Shown in pieces: positions 24,831-38,196 of a DNA stretch of 64,000 bases. Numbering within the stretch: position 1 is the stretch's first letter; the number at the start of each line of letters is the position of its first letter. Position numbers and translations under genes: made by a program. The notes under the pieces were generated by a model. The model was not told the origin of the DNA and searched no databases. It saw only the letters and a program-made list of their open reading frames with translations. The DNA comes from Ptiloglossa arizonensis. Taxonomy: Eukaryota > Arthropoda > Insecta > Hymenoptera > Colletidae. The stretch covers positions 2,813,029 through 2,877,028 of the forward strand of contig NC_135061.1 in the NCBI RefSeq assembly GCF_051014685.1, in the 5' to 3' direction.

Positions 24831-26060
24831 GACTTTGAAGACTATACGTCGGTTAGAAGATACTTTCGAGAGGTTTCAAGACTAATGTAGGCTTCGATAG
24901 TTAGTTTTAGGAGTAATCAAGCTCCGTGCAGATTTAATTGAGCAATCAAGGTCTATCAGTTAGCCAGTCGTTTGTATTAAGATTAGTATTAATCACCAGT
25001 CTGCATAGAGCAATCAGTTTCAATTTATACAGTTGTTTCAATCAGACCGTTCTAACCACCTGTTTCTTACTTTGTAATTTGTCATAATCTGTATATTTAA
25101 GAAATTAAAGACACTTTTATGACAAATATGTTGCTCCGAGCACGTGCCCTAGACTGATTAAACTAGACAACGTATCGTTAGATGGATCTTGACTCGAACT
25201 TATGCATTTTCAAAGTCTTGCAACTCGAAAGTTACCATTCTCTGTCAGAACTTTATCAATTATATATTTTATATAAAAGTTTTCTATTGCGTTGTTCTAT
25301 ACCAAAATTTATGTTCAGAATATTTTTTCTAAATGTATATTATGCAGTAACTATTGGTTGCTAGTAACCATTTCGAAATCAATTCGATTTGACAATATTT
25401 AGGACGATCCATCGTGTAATTTAATCTTCTCTTTCAATAACTGTGATCAAAATGAAATGATGCGTAGCCTTGTCCGTGATGACACGCTTCAAATTCAAAA
25501 CGAAAAAAGAAGTTTGGGAACGTAATACTAAATAAATACCAAAAATGTGATCACCGATTGCAACGTTTATTGCCATGTAAATTTTCATGGTCGATCGTAC
25601 ATGCGGTACAGTATTTAATTTGAATTCCGTCTATTAAATACCGGTAACATCCTATCAACAACAAAAATGTTTCGTAATTCGACATAAAGCAATTTGAAAT
25701 TCAGAGAACTTTCGTACTTCGACTGGTGGATCTATAAATTTTAACGCAATATCTCGTTCTCCGCGTAACAGCGCAAAATTAGTTAAAAATGAAGCAACGA
25801 ATTACTCCTACACGAAGTGCGGAGCAGAACCTCGATAATTGCAGGAAAACCAGTCTGGAATTTCACGTGAATGCGATTGTTGTTATTCGTCTTAATATTC
25901 TTTTAATCTCCTTCGATATACAATGGTTCGCAGTCGGTGGTGATTTTATTGCAAGACCAATGATCGAGAAAGTTTTAATAAAAATTAGATTAAAATCATT
26001 GTCCCTTAGCGTTAGAAATGTTTCATCAGAATTATCCATTTGTCTACACATTCTATACAC
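24831..26060. other. Unassigned interval
   Basis: No gene recognised. A plus-strand frame at 25789-26079 (96 codons) has no identifiable domain and runs into the 41-bp array. Confidence 0.4.
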
Positions 26061-26065
26061 AGTGT

Positions 26066-26372
26066 ATCCTTGGATGTAGACCCCGAATCGTAAGACTAAG
26101 AAAGAAATCCTTGGATGTAGACCCCGAATCGTAAGACTAAGAAAGAAATCCTTGGATGTAGACCCCGAATCGTAAGGGTAAGAAGGAAATCCTTGGATGT
26201 AGACCCCGAATCGTAAGACTAAGAAAGAAATCCTTGGATGTAGACCCCGAATCGTAAGACTGAGAACGAAATCCTTGGATGTAGACCCCGAATCGTAAGA
26301 CTAAGAAAGAAATCCTTGGATGTAGACCCCGAATCGTAATAGGAATGAAGGAATCCTTGGGTATAGACCCCG
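26066..26372. repeat. 41-bp minisatellite, about 7.5 copies
   Basis: ccttggatgtagaccccga recurs every 41 bp from 26068 (then 26109, 26150 and onwards). Each unit ends aagactaagaaagaaat. The last two units are diverged (gggtatagaccccgatttt). Most units are near-identical, so expansion is recent. Confidence 0.93.
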
Positions 26373-29320
26373 ATTTTAGGCGTCGTCTGATTATTGTCAT
26401 TTTACTCGATTTCGAGAGTTTAGATTTTTTTAAAACGCCTCTTTTCAGCGATCCAAGATCGATCCACGATTATTAGCAAAGAATTAGGGGCGAGATAATG
26501 GTTGGAGAGGTCTCGGTCAGTGGACACGGGGTGCAATTTTCCATGGTATCGGAATGCCCTGCGCGAGGCCAGTCGTTTCCCATTCCGGCATCGGGGGCCA
26601 TTGTTCGCGAAGAGCCGTGTCGTTTCCACGATCTTTAATTTTCATCGCTTACAATAAGCACTCGGAAACCAGTTTAACGGCCGACTTACTTGTCAGTTCG
26701 AGCGGCCTGTGTTTTAATTACTGCTGCGCCGTGAAATTTTCTTGGAGAACGAACCACCCGGGAGAGGACGTTCTTTGTGCCCCGATGCCCCGAGGCACGT
26801 TGTCCTTTGTGCTAGATTCAATTACGATTCTTTATTTTGATCGGGCGACTTTGTTTCGTTCCGCTTTTCAATCCAGTGTTGCATATTGGAACGGATCGGC
26901 GTTATTCGAATTCAGAAACACCGGGTAATTGTTCTCGCGAAATTAACGGGGAGGTATACGTCATACTTTGGGACGAAAAAAATGTGGCTCGAACATGTAA
27001 CGAATTAGGTTTCGTTCGATCGCGTCTTTGTTAGAAAAGAAGTTTATTTCATTTTTTTTTTTTTTTTGTGTAAAATTGAATTCTCTTCTAGTTTCGTTTG
27101 AAACACTTTTTAATATTTACAAATAACGAATGTACATCGAGGAAATGAAAACACTGGCAGAGATAACCATTATCCATGATCCGATTTTGTTAAAAATTTG
27201 AATCAAATTTTCATACGAGATTATAAAATTTTTGTATCCATTTGTATTTCACGTATCAAATTTTTATTGAAATCCAGTCAATAGTTGGGAACATGCTGTG
27301 AAAATAATTTTCGATTAGAATACTTTCCTTCTATTCAAATCGTAAAGTAAACATTGTGGGAGCGTTTACAATTCGTTTCCACTTTTAAATGACAAAATCA
27401 GGATCGCTAATTCAACGATTGAAATTTTCGCATTTTTAAGAATTTATTTCTCGAAAGTGAAAGAGAAATGTCCTTTGCTACTTTTTGATGTTGCACTGGG
27501 CGTCCTTGCTACATCTTAAGCAAAAAAAAAATGAATAAAAAAACTCTGAGTCGAGTTCTGATCCCTCTTTTAAAAGAGCCTCGAATAATGCGACCGAGGA
27601 TGTACGGTATAGATACTATAAATATTACCCACATAAATAAAGCTATCTGACATATTAAGTGTCCCTCCGCCCAATAAATATCTAAGCACTTAAATCGAGA
27701 GTTCGAAGATGATCCTGATACGAATCCACTTCGTTCCACCCATTGATTCGGCAATTAAAAAATTCGTGCGAGTCAACTAATAACATACAAAACAACTCGG
27801 AACATACGTTCTTCCTATTGTATCATATAAGTCATCCACTGACACATGGATATTCCTTTACGGGTCATCCCACGGTGGAAACACATTGCACGAAATCGCA
27901 ACATCAGTTCCTCGATCCGTATAAAATCGAACCAAAAATTCGCAAAGAGGAAACCGTCACTGTAAATTCCGATCAATGTACCCAAACTGCGGAAACATTA
28001 AGATGATCGTTTATACGCTGCCTGAAACAATCAAATCCGTGGAACGCGTCCGTGAAACGTTGAGCTACGTTTCAGTTCCACTAATGATCTTCGTGTACGC
28101 GGCTGAAATCGAATTGACATACGTCAAATTGTCAAATCCTGTTGCGCGTCGGAAATACGTTGAGATTCTCTCAGTGAATACGATGCATTTACTTGGGGGA
28201 AGACTACACAGAGTCGCGTCACTGGTTCAACAGAAGCAAGAGAATTGCTAATCGGCGTCATCTGACGGCGCTAAATAATTTCTCCAGCGTTGCCTGTATG
28301 GTTTCCGCTTCCTAAACGACTCGCGGGCTTTGTGAATCGGCACGTGAGTACACACCTGACGCTTGATTAATTACGTATGTTCGTAGGAAAACAATCCCTG
28401 GAAACGATGAACGTGGAACGCTAACAAACTTCATTTAACGTTTTGCATCCGTTCCATTCTTACCGGTCATACTTTTCGAACAGCTTTCAGAGTGATTTCG
28501 ATTAGAAAGGAACACCGTGATTAGAAAGTACAGAGTGTACTTTTCTAAATTGATATTTTATTAGAAAATAATCGATCTCGCGGTCTTCACTGGTTTCAAA
28601 TGGGAATTAATCGTTTCAGGATTCTGTGTTTCTCGGTTATAGTATCGTTGAATCATCCTCGGGAGAATTGATTCGAAAAGTAACATCGGGTGTAGAAACA
28701 CGTTTATAAAGTTTGTTTCGTCTATGGAGAGTATGTAAACACGAAGTGTTTAAACAGACAATAAATGTCCACGAATCAACTTGATTTAATTTCAAGTTTC
28801 ACGAATTTTACGACTTTTCGTTGTCGTAAGTAGTTATTCGAGTTTTAACCCACGAGTTGCATACTTTTTTATTCCCTACAAGTGAAATTTGTTTAAAGAT
28901 GATTATCATAAGGACACTTTTTACGAAGTAGTTCTCTGTTTAATTTATACACGATATTTGATATCAGAGCCAGCCGCAAATGGAACATCTTGAATCATTT
29001 GTTCGTTCACCGTGTACCAAGATCATGGTGGAAAAGTCAATATTTGTGTCAATAATTATATCGACCATGAATATTACCATCTGCATTTGCACATACGAGG
29101 CTGCAAGTTTTCGAATCCAAGTTACCTAATAGTTTCAAAATGTTCACTTAAACGTTACTCAGGGACCTCGTGACCAAATTGGACCAAGTTCACTTCCGTC
29201 AAATTTGGGGTCACGTTCTTCTGAAATTAGTGGGACACGTACATTGTTCGTAACAATTAAATCAAGTTTCTTGGATAATTATGTAATATGAAACGAACGT
29301 CACGTACGAATCAAATATTG
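26373..29320. other. Unassigned interval
   Basis: No gene recognised. Overlapping plus frames at 27743-28006 and 27976-28251 (87 and 91 codons) are the least repeat-like open frames here; they show no known domain and no clear splice context. Short poly-T runs at about 27053-27067. Confidence 0.4.
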
Positions 29321-29605
29321 TACCTTTTACATGGTAATACTTTTGTCGAATATTTAACTCCTGCAACTTATGAAATTTATTAATGTACTAATAACTCCCA
29401 CTGTGTACACAAACGACAACGAAAAGGGAAGAATCATTTTGTTTCAAAAAATTATCAAATATTCTACCTTTTACGTGGTAATACTTTTGTCGAATATTTA
29501 ACTCATGTAACTTATGAAATTTATTAATATACTAATAACTCCCAGTGTGTACACAAACGACAACGAAAACGGAAGAATCGTTATGTTTCAAAAAATCGTA
29601 ATCGA
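29321..29605. repeat. 144-bp tandem duplication
   Basis: taccttttac(a/g)tggtaatac starts at 29321 and 29465. Both copies continue through cgaatatttaactc, acttatgaaatttattaat, aactcccactgtgtacacaa and acgacaacgaaaa, with few differences. Confidence 0.9.
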
Positions 29606-29729
29606 TAAAATAGTTTTTTACTCAAAAAAAATATTTTATAATTTACATCCATGTTTTTCAAAATTGGAGAGCGTGGCTCCTACAGGAAGTGTTTTTCGAT
29701 ACAAAATTGGCGCAAAGAGAAACGTTTAA

Positions 29730-30960
29730 TACAACAAAATATGACTAACCCAAGAATATCTTATCTCTGCACAATAAGTTACTCAATAAATGTCATAGTA
29801 TATTTTGTATATTTTTTCAATGGAAAAAATTACAAAACTTATTCAACAACCTAGTGTAATCTAATCTGGATTTTCCAAGAGATGGAAACTTTTTTTTTTA
29901 TTTAGAAGAACATTATTACACCTTCAAGTATTACACCTTCCAAGAAGTTTGGAAGTCACTGATCTAAATATATAGAAGGAATACAACAAAATGTGACTAA
30001 CCCAAGAATCTCTTATCTCTACACTCATCTCACTAAGTGTCCCAGAGACACTTATCTCAACAACTGCCATAGTATATTTTCACAATGGAAAAAACCCACA
30101 AAACTTATTCAACAACCTAGTGTAATCTAATCTGGATTTTCCAAGAGATGGAAACTTTTTTTTTCTTTTATTTAGAAGAACACCTTCCAAGAAGTTTGGA
30201 AGTCACTGATCTAAATATATATAGGGAATACAACAAAATGTGACTAACCCAAGAATCTCTTATCTCTACCCAATAAGTTACTCAATAAATGTCAAAGTAT
30301 ATTTTTACAATGGCAAAAATTACAAAACTTATTCAACAACCTAGTGTAATCTAATCTGGATTTTCCAAGAGATGGAAACTTTTTTTTTTATTTAGAAGAA
30401 CATTATTACACCTTCAAGTATTACACCTTCCAAGAAGTTTGGAAGTCACTGATCTAAATATATAGAGTAAATACAACAAAATGTGACTAACCCAAGAATC
30501 TCTTATCTCTACACTCATCTCACTAAGTGTCCCAGAGACACTTATCTCAACAACTGCCATAATATATTTTCACAATGGAAAAAACCCACAAAACTTATTC
30601 AACAACCTAGTATAATCTAATCTGGATTTTCCAAGAGATGGAAACTCTTTTTTTTTTATTTAGAAGAACACCTTCCAAGAAGCTTGGAAGTCACTGATCT
30701 AAATATATAGAGGGAATACAACAAAATGTAACTAACCCAAGAATCTCTTATCTCTACACTCATCTCACTAAATGTCCCAGAGACACTTATCTCAACAAGT
30801 CACACAGTATATTTTTACAATGGAAAATATTACAAAACTTATTCAACAACCTAGTGTAATCTAATCTGGATTTTCCAAGACATGGAAACTTTTTTTTTCT
30901 TTCATTTAGAAGAACACCTTCCAAGAAGTTTGTAAGTCACTGATCTAAATATATAGAGGG
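29730..30960. repeat. Alternating 266/224-bp tandem array with mariner-TIR-like core
   Basis: acaaaacttattcaacaacc recurs at 29832, 30098, 30322, 30588 and 30832 (periods 266, 224, 266, 244). Units share ctaatctggattttccaaga, a T-rich run, accttccaagaagtttggaag, actgatctaaatatata and gtgactaacccaagaatctc. Longer units have an extra accttcaagtatt segment and alternate with shorter ones, so the array is built from ~490-bp dimers. Reverse-complemented, the core reads ctaggttgttgaataagttt, resembling a mariner terminus. A single copy lies at 32552-32657. Confidence 0.9.
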
Positions 30961-32551
30961 AAGCGTCGGTAATAAATGTTATACAGCAAAGTCTAGGAAA
31001 GAGCTCGGTGCGCTGCGTCGACTTGAAAATCCGTAAGAGCAGCATTCTTGGAACGTGCTCCTCCCTTTGCTTCTCCAACTGTCTGGCGTCGTTTCCGATT
31101 GCCCGGCGCAAAGTGTTTCTCCAGTCATAAATTCATCTCTCCTTTTTACCCGGTGTTGTTTTCCTTTTTCCGCGTGTCATAGAAAACGATGATACTTTAT
31201 TTTCCCGCTCTTTCGCAGCCCGACGATTAATTACTTAAGCTTCCAGCGATCCCGGTCCCCTTTTTCAATTACCCCGAGGCTAGGTGGGACGAGGGCGAAG
31301 CTCCCTCTTCCTACGTGCCGGGATGTAAGTCGTAATCGTAATCATCGAGAAGTTGAAGTGATTCCAAAAGCTTCTTCGGTGCGCGCTGTAACGGGCCCGG
31401 TCTTGAAATTTTATTTTTCCGGCTTTAAATTCACCGAACGTAAGTGGAAAGCACTGTGGACCTAAGAAATAAGTTCCTTTTGAAATTGGCACGATCGACA
31501 GGATTTTATTAAAGGAAGTACAGACGAATTTCTGCCCGTTATACGTAATTGCTAATCACGTTGAACCGAGGTTTATTTGGCTATTTATCCGGCCGGTGGT
31601 ATCGAACTGTAAATTTTTCAAATTAAAATTGAATTTGACGTTTCATCGTCGGAGATTTTTCGTGAATATTTTCCGTACGTTCGACTGTTCTCGTGTTACT
31701 TTATTTACGTAGATTTATACGCGTAATAAAATATTCACGCGTTCGAAATAACAGCAATCTCGAGCGATAAAATTGTTTCGTTAGCCTTTCAGATCGGATA
31801 CTAACGAAGGAATTACGCCGAAGACAATTTCTTTCGGTGTTTCAAATATTTGTTGATTTAAAAGATTGATTTATTCGATAAGTGCGGCAACAAGTACGAG
31901 ACAGAGAATGGGGGAAAAGGAGAGAGTCTTAAGAAGTGAACATTTCGATGTATAGTAAATGTTCATCTATCGTAAGTATAGCAACACTCTGCGAGTGATT
32001 GAAATATACTATTAACCGAGCTTCGTCACTGGTCTTTTGTCTCATGTACACGATTATTGTTTCTAAATATAATTTTTGGAATCGGACAACGTGTTTGAAA
32101 AACGAAATAATTTACATTAATTAAAATAATATTTAAAATAATACTGTTTGAAAAGTGCCCGAGTCAGATTCACAACAATTTGTCAAGCTATATTACCTTT
32201 CATTTTCGATGCATATAGTGCAAAAAAAGGAATTATTCGTAATTGGTCCTACTTATCAGCCTAATCTTCTTCGAGGTTAATTTCTCGACAAAGAACAACA
32301 AACATGCAAAAAGAATTAGTATTAATTACAAAAAAGAGAAGAATCATTTCAAACCAAAATGAATTTATTAAATTCAACTTCTTAATGTAATATTTTCGAG
32401 AGAAGCTACTCGTTTACACCATTCACACTCGACGTTGCAAACAATTTTCACCAGTCGATAAATTTGTTCCAAATAGTCTTAAGAATCAATTCACAGGTCT
32501 AGATAAAAAATCTCTGAACGTTTCTTTTACATTGTACGTATATATATACAA
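30961..32551. other. Unassigned interval
   Basis: No gene recognised. 31000-31500 is more GC-rich than the rest. Confidence 0.4.
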
Positions 32552-32657
32552 TAAGTCGCTCCATAAGTGTCAGTATATTTTTACAATGGAAAATATCCAC
32601 AAAACTTATTCAAGAACCTAGTGTAATCAAATCTGGATTTTCCTAGAGATGGAAACT
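32552..32657. repeat. Dispersed single copy of the 29.7-31.0 kb repeat unit
   Basis: ataagtcgctccataagtgt...ttacaatggaaaatatccac...aacttattcaagaacctagtg...aaatctggattttc matches the unit of the upstream array with scattered differences. Confidence 0.85.
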
Positions 32658-34468
32658 TTAATTTTTTTATAAAAAGAGACCCGTTACAACGAGACATGAT
32701 AAAGTGCACGCGTACCGATCGAAAATTCAAAGTCGATTTTCTCGAGAACAAAGCCTCGAACTAAACATTTTTATTCTATATTTTCGACTTCTTCTTTCGC
32801 GTAGAATCATCCCCTTTCGCTTGTACCACCAGTTACCAACCACCCTGTATATACACTCCGTGATAGGTTCGTCCTTGGGTAGTAAACTCGTTAAACGGAA
32901 GAAAAGCCGTGGAAAATGGAGTCGAAAATTGTGAAGCGAGCGTTGAAGAAAGGTGTCCGGATACGGTTCTCTATCCACAATCAATTTTTGATATCTCTAT
33001 ATTACAATCCCGTATCCCGGTATCTCGCCGGCGTAACCCGTGAGGCTTGATTTGCATTTGACCAAGCAGATTTCGAATAATCTTATCCAATTCTCCCTAA
33101 TACCCGGCTTCCCCGTCGGCCGTTCATTCTTATTCGGTTCACGAACCGAATCGAAACCGGAAGACGAAGAAAGGAAAATAATAATCCAACCGTCCAATTC
33201 CCGGCGAGGTACTGCGTACTGTGCTACTTGCCAAAAGAATTTTGCCATAACCAACGGCCCGGGAGTCCTTCGAAACTTAGCCGACGAGAGAAAATGAAAA
33301 TAAGGAGAAAGAGGACCTCGGGCCGAGTTAACGGTGAGAGGGGAAGGGCGTCGAGTACAGGAAAAAGTTTCCCGCGCACTGCTTGGAAAGCGAAATGACA
33401 ACGAAGGGGATGAACTTCCACGGCCACCGTGGAAGAAAAGATCGGTAAAAAGATCGACAGCAGCGTTCGGTATAGCGTTGGGAACCAACCGAGGGAGAAG
33501 AAGATATCCCGGCAAATGAAGAGCGAAACGGGGACCAACGAAAGAAAAGAAAAGCGCGAGTACCGAAGAAACCGGCAACACTTGAGAACCGGAGCTCTCT
33601 TAGCATATCTACCTGCCGGCTTTTCAAACTTATTTCTCGTGGTAACCCTTGGAACGCCACCACACGACACACACTGTTGCACGCTGGACGCACCACTCCT
33701 GGAACCTTCAAAAGAGTAGAAGTCTTTCGCGATTTTCTTTTATTAAGAGTCCGCCGCCTTGGATGCAACGATTTACAGTCGCTTCTCGCGTATTTTTTCT
33801 TTTCTTTTCTTTTCTTTTTTTCTTTTTTTTTCTTCTTTTCTCTTCCTCCACTCTGCCGGATGAAGAGACTCGAGACGGTCTTTTCTTCCCCTACACACCC
33901 CTCTCCGCTACCACCACCCGTGGTTCCCCTCGATCCGGCTCTTCCTCTCGCGAGAAACTTTAATCATGCTCGGAAAGCCACGAAACACCACGGTATACGT
34001 AACACAAGTAGGACGTCGTGACGGATCGTTGTTGTACGCATCGTTCTACGGGCGTCGTTACCTTCTTTCATCCTTGCCCCGGTTTAACGGGCTGGCCACC
34101 ACCCTCGCGAGTCGAAAAATCGAATTTTGCTACGATTTTACCGATTTTTCAAGCACCTGGAACAGTGCGTCAAGAAGGTCGTCCCAAATTCGAATATTTA
34201 AACAAATTTTAGCGATAAGTAATCCTGTGACGCGTATCTTCTTGGAATTGTATTCTTCAACCTCCCCGACACGAAATCTCCGGAATGTTTTACTAATTAT
34301 TCACATCCGATTCACTTCAAATTTTACAGAGATATTCTGCACAAAGCATTCTATTAGATTGTTCGCAAAGTCGTTACTTCGAAATTCACTGATCTGAATT
34401 TTCTATCCAACTTCTTCGATCTTCTCTCGTTTTAATTACACGCGCTACAACGATCAAAGAATTCAAAT
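32658..34468. other. Unassigned, GC-rich interval with pyrimidine tract
   Basis: 33000-34000 is GC- and CpG-rich. A long T/C tract lies at about 33793-33850. Open frames of 85-194 codons overlap on both strands in several phases; the longest (33002-33581, minus) is not supported by any domain, and the frames probably stay open because the composition disfavours stops. Confidence 0.4.
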
Positions 34469-34586
34469 ATATCGAGTAGTTTGCAAAGTCAATTCGTTTT
34501 TTTTGGGTGAAAATGAACATAAACATTTTACTAAATTATATATTCTCCATTTTGGAAGACGAAATTACTTTACGAACAACCCGATA
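34469..34586 (-). mobile_element. Mariner-type MITE, copy 3 (inverted)
   Basis: In reverse complement it reads tatcgggttgttcgtaaagt, ccaaaatggagaatatata, tttagtaaaatgtttatg and ends gactttgcaaactactcgat, matching copy 1 at 22803-22936. It retains both terminal repeats, with more divergence on one side. Confidence 0.65.
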
Positions 34587-34589
34587 CAA

Positions 34590-35645
34590 TATAGAGTGCG
34601 ATCTTTTCGATATCTTATTTAAATTTTCATTTAAACGTTCAAAGTCTCTTTTGGACAACAAGAAACGTTTTAACTAGTTCTTGTCGACTGTAGTGACCAA
34701 CAAACAACGTTACACTTGAATAGCGAATAACTTCGTCGTTTTCCACGATTTTCACATTCGCGAAATTGTGACACGAAACTGAAACTTGTGTTTATATTCT
34801 CCGAAGAGGACTACGTTTTTCGTTTAGTAATTACCTGGGAAAAAATTCGCCAAATTTATCCATTCTTTCGCGTCTCGGAGTGTCCTCCTTAACCACGCGA
34901 GTTGGCTACCGCGGTACCAACGAGGGAAGCCTCGAATTGCAGTTGCCGTGTAATTGGACGCGGACGAGACGATTGCAAGAAGCTTCCCGTCAAGTAGCGT
35001 CGGGTTAACGCTGGAATGAAAATGGAAAAAATCGATCGCGGTGATGAAGCTTATGATTCGTCCGATGGGAGAAACCTTAATATCCTTCCCAATTGAATTG
35101 TACAATTTGCCGAGGCCACGACCTACCGGTAGATTTATCCGAGGTAGCAACTCGAATCTCGCGGAAAATACTAGCGGATGAATTTGTTGGAAAAGCTCAA
35201 AATAATTTTAAAACAGTTGGGTTTCAAGCGTCGTTATCGATATGTGATAACAATCTGGTATAAAATGACGAGAATCTAAATTCGGTAAAAGTAATTGCGG
35301 ATTACCCGATCGAGTAGAGTGTCCCATTAATTACCGGTCGATTTGAATCTCGCGCTATTTTTGAAACTTCGAACCAATTCACACGAAACTTGACACGTGT
35401 CTTCTAGACAGATTGGAAATTAATCGTGGATAAGTACACGGTGAAAAAGAGCGTGTAAATTATTCAAGCGTGTTACAAAATATTGCGATCTTTCGCGGTA
35501 ACCATGTCCCGAATATCGTTCGGGAACTTTGTAAGCGTTTCCATTTCGGGAAAGGTTCGTGGTGTGTAAAAGATCCGAGGCGGCTATTTGGAAGATGTTT
35601 TGCTACATTATTAACTTCAAAGTTTGTACTTTTAAATGAAATGAA
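34590..35645. other. Unassigned interval
   Basis: No gene recognised. An inverted copy of the dispersed motif (gtgtcccattaattaccggt) lies at 35320-35345. Confidence 0.4.
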
Positions 35646-36000
35646 ATATATCAAGATTACTTAAACGGTTTGAGTTTTATTCAAAAAGTAAATCGACCGG
35701 AGACGATTGGGACAATCTATACTCGGTGTGCTCTAAATTTCGTCTCGGTGAAAAATATTCGAAATATAATACGCTACTTTTAGCAATTCTTTTCTAAAAA
35801 ATTATACGTCAGATTTACGTGGTTCCATATCGATTTTTGGAAAAGTTTCTGTGACATGTGTCGGGACTTGACTAATGATATACGTATAACGAAAAATCGC
35901 GATTGTGCGTCTAAAACTTCCGAGTATGCACTTTTAAATAAACAAACAACTATCTTACTACAAACTAGTTTAGTTTGAGTTTTAATCAAAAAGTAAACCG
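35646..36000. repeat. Diverged dispersed copies of the ~200-bp CGACCGGTGAC repeat
   Basis: tttgagttttattcaaaaag followed by taaatcgaccggagacgattgggaca occurs at about 35672-35712. A second, more decayed copy, tttgagttttaatcaaaaag...aaccgacacgagg, occurs at about 35975-36010. Both resemble units of the 12.1-12.7 kb array, about 23 kb away. Confidence 0.75.
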
Positions 36001-38122
36001 ACACGAGGAGATTGCAATTTTCGAGTAATTGCCAAACGATCGACGCGCATTTATTTGTCACTGGAGATGAGTTAGGTATAACAGTAGTTATTCCAACAAT
36101 AAGAGCACTTTTATGAAGATTCTTATCCAATTACAATTCAGATCGAACGAAGCGCCGAGAAAATGATCTTAATAGTTACCATCTAGTAAGAAAAATTTAT
36201 AACCGGAAAGGAAATGTTGGAATTTAATTTAAGAGCCCTGAGTTTGATTCGAATTCTTCGCATATTCGAGACTGTTCGACCGATTAATTACGTCTAAGTC
36301 GACGGAAGCGTAGTAATATGGCTCCTGCTACCGAAGAATATTACTTTTTACCGATAAAAAATGATAATTGAAGTAAAAAATTATATTTTACATCCGACAT
36401 TCCTCTAGTCGGGTTCTAACATTGTTCTAGACATTTAAGGTATGTATTTTACCATTTCAACTGTTGCGTCACAAATCATTTGGAAACACTTAAAACAGTG
36501 TTTCGAAAGTTATTGCTCCACTCGACGATTGTAAATTAAAAAGTACCGTACGACCATCCCCAAACCTTGTCTATTTTCCTTTCGAAACAATATTTTCTTT
36601 TTCTCGATTTTTTTCATTTGCATTTCCCCTTCCCTGATCTTTATTTAGAACTCTCTTCCCTCAGTTTCTATATTTTCCTAAATATAAACACCGACTTCTA
36701 AATTTTGATTTTTCCTGAACTTCCCCACCAATTAGAAGGTACCAGAGTTTATCTAATAAGCGATGACACAAAATCTAACCCAATCACCTCCAGACCTCTT
36801 CCTCGACAGTTTCTCGTTAACCACCTACCTTCGCAGACCTTCGGATCTAATTTACTTGTTCGACAGTCGTCTATCTTCGTTACTTCCTTTACAAGTTTTA
36901 CCACTTACATTACACATCGTGTGAATTTTCATCGGCCGTGTTATTGTAAATTACGTGGAATTTCGTGTCTCGTTATTCATCGATCACGTAAGTTTAATTG
37001 GGTGTGGGACACGTGTCAATTACGTCGAACAAGAAACATCCGATCCAAGCGAGCCGAATACGAACAAACTATTACATTTCACCGAATAGGATTTCACACG
37101 AGACATCGTCGATAATTAATGTTAATCTTCGACGAGGTGTATAAATAATTCCACAATCTGTTTCGTACTATTTTTTCGCTCATACGCAGTCACTCTTAAC
37201 TTGAAACGTTAACAACTCTTTAAGGTATTACTCGGTAAATATTTGGTCCTGATACTCGAAAGTTTCTCAGTTAAAGTATATAGTAGTTTCTCAGTATATA
37301 GTATAGTATACTATAGTATAGTAGAACCATTTTGTTCGCGCTATAGCCGAGACTTGAACTTTTCTCAGCCATTATCGAGCGAGTCGATACGTCGTTGGAT
37401 TATCAACCATCGACATTGAATTCCATCGATACTTACTTCCTCAAGAAGTTATTCACGTTCTAAACAAGACCTAGACTCTACGACTGTCACAGGGTGAACT
37501 GACCTCCATACTATCGCATATCGTCCGCACCTAGAAAGGTCTAACTAACATACCTTTCAAACTCGCTGACGCGACATACAGTTCTGGTTCGGTGAACGTT
37601 TCGTAACGTCGTTCAATTTTTCAACTACCAACGATTTATACACTCATTGTTCAAGAACGGTTATTGAACGTTCCAGCCGATATTTGTCGTTACTAAACGC
37701 TTTCCACCGATAATTTTTCATTATTTTCTGCTCCGAGTAAACGAAACATATCAAGAGAAGAATTTACCTAAATGGAAGTAATCGATAGAAACTATCCACG
37801 AAGATAATTCTTAATAAAGACCGTATAAAAATCACCGTATATTTTCACGCGTTCTAAACAACAGTTTCGATAACCTGTGAATAAAACACCGTTTTATTTA
37901 TTTCCACAACATTTATTTCCTACGTATAGTATTGGCATCGATGGATGTCAGAAATTGATGAAATTGATCAATTTGTCGCTAATTGGTCAGAAATTTGAAT
38001 ATCTCTCGAATCTCGTCAATTTCGAACCTGTTCGCGACGAGTAAACCTCTTTCGGTGTGAGACACACCCATTGTGAAACATGAATGCAGCTCGAATCGAT
38101 ATGTATTTCTAATTCCGAAATA
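36001..38122. other. Unassigned interval
   Basis: No gene recognised. A short tatagtatagta repeat lies at about 37278-37325. The plus frame at 36705-37115 (136 codons) has no identifiable domain. Confidence 0.4.
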
Positions 38123-38151
38123 TTAGGGGGACCGGAAAGTAATGTTGTTTC
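38123..38151. repeat. Mariner terminal inverted repeat (transposase 3' side)
   Basis: 29 bp starting TTAGGGGGACC and ending GTTTC. It differs from the opposite end at positions 6 (G/T) and 24 (T/C). This is where the transposase would bind and cut. Confidence 0.95.
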
Positions 38152-38196
38152 CTTACATTAAATTCAAACACATAAATTTTTAACGAGTTTTTTTTT

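Noticed and set aside
27743..28251. Two overlapping plus frames as a possible exon or small gene
   Set aside because: No recognisable domain, no clear splice sites, and the frames are in different phases.
33002..33581. 194-codon minus-strand frame
   Set aside because: GC-rich DNA with overlapping open frames in several phases; no domain, no splice or start support.
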